The notes under the pieces: model-generated
Told to the model about the DNA's origin: nothing
Databases searched by the model: none
The model's input: the letters and a program-made list of their open reading frames with translations, nothing else
Part shown: piece after piece, positions 61,061-64,000 of the stretch
Layout: each line of letters begins with the position of its first letter
Position numbering within the stretch: the stretch's first letter is position 1
DNA from: Haematobia irritans
Lineage: Eukaryota > Arthropoda > Insecta > Diptera > Muscidae
Direction: 5' to 3'
DNA: 64,000 nucleotides
Assembly (NCBI RefSeq): GCF_050003625.1
Contig: NC_134399.1
Location: forward strand, 151,026,473 to 151,090,472
Program-made: the position numbers and the translations under genes

Positions 61061-62819
61061 ATGCGTCCTAGAGCGAAAAGGAGCTTAATTCATGACCACC
61101 CCCAAAAAATCGAAAATTCCTTCCAAATCGTGAAAAAATTTAAATTTTTATATGAAAAACTTGTTTTGCTCATATCTCCTAAACTATGCGTCCTAGAGCG
61201 AAAAGGAGCTTAATTCATGACCATCCCCAAAAAATCGAAAATTCCTTCCAAATCCTGAAAAAATTGAAATTTTTATATGAAAAACTTGTTTTGCTCATAT
61301 CTCCTAAACTATGCGTCCTAGAGCGAAAAGGAGCTTAATTCATGACCACCCCCAAAAAATCGAAAATTCCTTCCAAATCGTGAAAAAATTGAAATTTTTA
61401 TATGAAAAACTTGTTTTGGTCATATCTCCTAAACTATGCGTCCTAGAGCGAAAAGGAGCTTAATTCATGACCACCCCAATAAATCGAAAATTCCTTTCAA
61501 ATCCTGAAAAAATTTAAATTTTTATATGAAAAACTTGTTTTGCTCATATCTCCTAAACTATGCGTCCTAGAGGGAAAAGGAGCTTAATTCATGACCACCC
61601 CCAAAAAATCGAAAATTCCTTCCAAATCCTGAAAAAATTGAAATTTTTATATGAAAAACTTGTTTTGCTCATATCTCCTAAACTATGCGTCCTAGAGGGA
61701 AAAGGAGCTTAATTCATGACCACCCCCAAAAAATTGAAAATTCCTTCCAAATCGTGAAAAAATTTAAATTTTTATATGAAAAACTTGTTTTGCTCATATC
61801 TCCTAAACTATGCGTCCTAGAGCGAAAAGGAGCTTAATTCATGACCACCCCCAAAAAAATCCAAAATTCCATCCAAATCCTGAAAAAAATCGAAATTTTT
61901 AAAAAAATCGAAAATTCCTTCCAAATCCTGAAAAAATTGAAAATTTTATATGAAAAACTTGTTTTGCTCATATCTCCTAAACTATGCGTCCTAGAGCGAA
62001 AAGGAGCTTAATTCATGACCACCCCCAAAAAATCGAAAATTCCTTCCAAATCCTGAAAAAATTTAAATTTTTATATGAAAAACTTGTTTTGCTCATATCT
62101 CCTAAACTATGCGTCCTAGAGCGAAAAGGAGCTTAATTCATGACCACCCCCAAAAAATCGAAAATTCCTTCCAAATCCTGAAAAAATTGAAATTTTTATA
62201 TGAAAAATTTGTTTTGCTCATATCTCCTAAACTATGCGTCCTAGAGCGAAAAGGAGCTTAATTCATGACCACCCCCAAAAAATCGAAAATTCCTTCCAAA
62301 TCGTGAAAAAATTAAAATTTTTATATGAAAAACTTGGTTTGCTCATATCTCCTAAACTATGCGTCCTAGAGCGAAAAGGAGCTTAATTCATGACCACCCG
62401 CAAAAAATCGAAAATTCCTTCCACATCCTGAAAAAATTGAAATTTTTATATGAAAAACTTGTTTTGCTCATATCTCCTAAACTATGCGTCCCAGAGCGAA
62501 AAGAAGCTTAATTCATGACCACCCCCAAAAAATCGAAAATTCCTTCCAAATCCTGAAAAAATTTAAATTTTTATATGAAAAACTTGTTTTGCTCATATCT
62601 CCTAAACTATGCGTCCTAGAGCGAAAAGGAGCTTAATTCATGACCACCCCCAAAAAATCGAAAATTCCTTCCAAATCGTGAAAAAATTTAAATTTTTATA
62701 TGAAAAACTTGTTTTGCTCATATCTCCTAAACTATGCGTCCTAGAGCGAAAAGGAGCTTAATTCATGACCACCCCCAAAAAATCGAAAATTCCTTCCAAA
62801 TCCTGAAAAAATTTAAATT

Positions 62820-63240
62820 TTTATATGAAAAATTTTTTTTGCTCATATCTCCTAAACTATGCGTCCTAGAGCGAAAAGGAGCTTAATTCATGACCACCCC
62901 CAAAAAATCGAAAATTCCATCTAAATCCTGAAAAAATTAAAATTTTTATATGAAAAACTTGTTTTGTTCATATCTCCTAAACTATGCGTCCTAGAGCGAA
63001 AAGGAGCTTAATTCGTGACCACCCCCAAAAAATAGAAAATTCCTTCCAAATCCTGAAAAAATTGAAATTTTTATATGAAAAACTTGTTTTGCTCATATCT
63101 CCTAAACTATGCGTCCTAGAGCGAAAAGGAGCTTAATTCATGACCACCACCAAAAAATCGAAAATTCCTTCCAAATCCTGAAATTATTGAAATTTTTATA
63201 TGAAAATTTTTTTTTGCTCATATCTCCTAAACTATGCGTC
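62820..63240 (+). repeat. Copy of the 43.8-44.2 kb segment, 19 kb away
   Basis: TTCGTGACC followed by AAAAAATAGAAAATTCC (A-run at 63027 / 44020), then CCACCACCAAAAAATCG and CTGAAATTATTG, recur in the same order at an offset of 19007 bp. The TAG variant is seen only at these two places. Confidence 0.75.
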
Positions 63241-64000
63241 CTAGAGCGAAAAGGAGCTTAATTCATGACCACCCCCAAAAAATTGAAAATTCCATCTAAA
63301 TCCTGAAAAAATTTAAATTTTTATATGAAAAACTTGTTTTGCTCATATCTCCTAAACTATGCGTCCCAGAGCGAAAAGGAGCTTAATTCATGACCACCCC
63401 CCCAAAAAATCGAAAAATCCTTCCAAATCCGGAAAAAAATTGAAATTTTTATATGAAAAACTTGTTTTGCTCATATCTCCTAAACTATGCGTCCTAGAGC
63501 GAAAAGGAGCTTAATTCATGACCACCCCCAAAAAATCGAAAATTCCTTCCAAATCCTGAAAAAATTGAAATTTTTATATGAAAAATTTTTTTTGCTCTTA
63601 TCTCCTAAACTATGCGTCCTAGAGCGAAAAGGAGCTTAATTCATGACCACCCCCAAAAAATCGAAAATTCCTTCCAAATCCTGAAAAAATTGAAATTTTT
63701 ATATGAAAAACTTGTTTGCTCATATCTCCTAAACTATGCGTCCTAGAGCGAAAAGGAGCTTCATTCATGACCACCCCCAAAAAATCGAAAATTCCTTCCA
63801 AATCCTGAAAAAATTTAAATTTTTATATGAAAAAACTTGTTTTGCTCATATCTCCTAAACTATGCGTCCTAGAGCGAAAAGGAGCTTAATTCATGACCAC
63901 CCCCAAAAAATTGAAAATTCCATCTAAATCCTGAAAAAATTTAAATTTTTATATGAAAAACTTGTTTTGCTCATATCTCCTAAACTATGCGTCCCAGAGC

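Larger units (their letters stand above)
15390..64000 (+). repeat. 125-bp satellite array, right block
   Basis: The same 125-bp monomer resumes after the retrotransposon, in the same orientation and in the middle of the interrupted monomer, and continues to the window edge. This is about 389 monomer lengths. Variants are regional: GCGAAACGG with CCCCACAAAATCG occurs only at about 18.9-29.7 kb; TAGAGGGAAAAGG only at about 42.0-61.7 kb; and a form replacing AAAAACTTGTTTTGC with AAAAATTTTTTTTGC recurs as a minority type. Higher-order repeats are listed separately. No insertion other than partial or chimeric monomers was found, and no single-copy DNA. The first 2 kb (15.4-17.5 kb) resembles the left block in variant types, as expected if one array was split by the insertion. 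Confidence 0.97.

Noticed and set aside
63619..63801. 60-aa reading frame on the - strand
   Set aside because: Antisense of satellite monomers; no domain and no conservation beyond the repeat.
1..64000. CRISPR-like array
   Set aside because: The whole 125-bp unit repeats with no unique spacers, and the context is eukaryotic.
1..64000. Shine-Dalgarno-like AAGGAG before ATG in each monomer
   Set aside because: Looks like a bacterial start signal, but the array sits around a eukaryotic retrotransposon and the frame closes after 13 codons; kept only as a low-interest finding.
1..64000. CENP-B box or telomere repeats
   Set aside because: No TTCG-N4-A-N2-CGGG match in the common monomer and no TTAGG/TTAGGG runs; centromere identity cannot be claimed.

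Overview
The window is almost entirely one satellite DNA array: a 125-bp AT-rich monomer repeated head-to-tail in one orientation, about 457 copies by length. It is interrupted once by a complete, very young LTR retrotransposon. There is no bacterial gene organisation, no host single-copy gene, and no rRNA or tRNA gene. A Ty3/gypsy (Metaviridae) element with a TATA box, an arthropod-type initiator, an AATAAA signal, 4-bp target duplications and an mdg1/412-like layout suggests an insect or other arthropod. The setting is probably heterochromatin (pericentromeric, centromeric or subtelomeric). The species cannot be named from the sequence.

Layout: 1-8565 left satellite block; 8566-15389 retrotransposon (6824 bp); 15390-64000 right satellite block. 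The element has 422-bp LTRs (8566-8987 and 14968-15389) differing at one base, flanked by the 4-bp target duplication CCTG. Inside, in order, are a primer-binding site directly after the 5' LTR; a 117-aa reading frame whose ATG straddles the LTR/PBS junction; a roughly 570-bp leader with a palindrome pair and about 20-bp-spaced TTCACACTT motifs; gag; pol in the -1 frame (protease, reverse transcriptase, RNase H, DD35E integrase with a GPY/F module); a short 3' untranslated stretch with a polypurine tract; and the 3' LTR. There is no env.

If active, the 5' LTR promoter would make the genomic RNA, Gag would form the particle, and Pol (by -1 recoding) would copy the RNA from a tRNA primer and integrate the cDNA. 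All catalytic residues that can be located are intact.

The satellite is not a uniform array. Private variants and truncated chimeric monomers mark higher-order repeats and segmental duplications: 721-bp and 500-bp tandem duplications, a 1501-bp and a 1124-bp unit, 1950/2578-bp units, and copies displaced by 2538, 3529, 5032, 6606 and about 19007 bp. Each monomer has roughly 10-bp-phased A/T tracts and a central AT dyad that is a perfect 16-bp palindrome in one variant. Short reading frames inside the satellite are by-products of repetition. Positions and spacings were counted by eye; no alignment was run.
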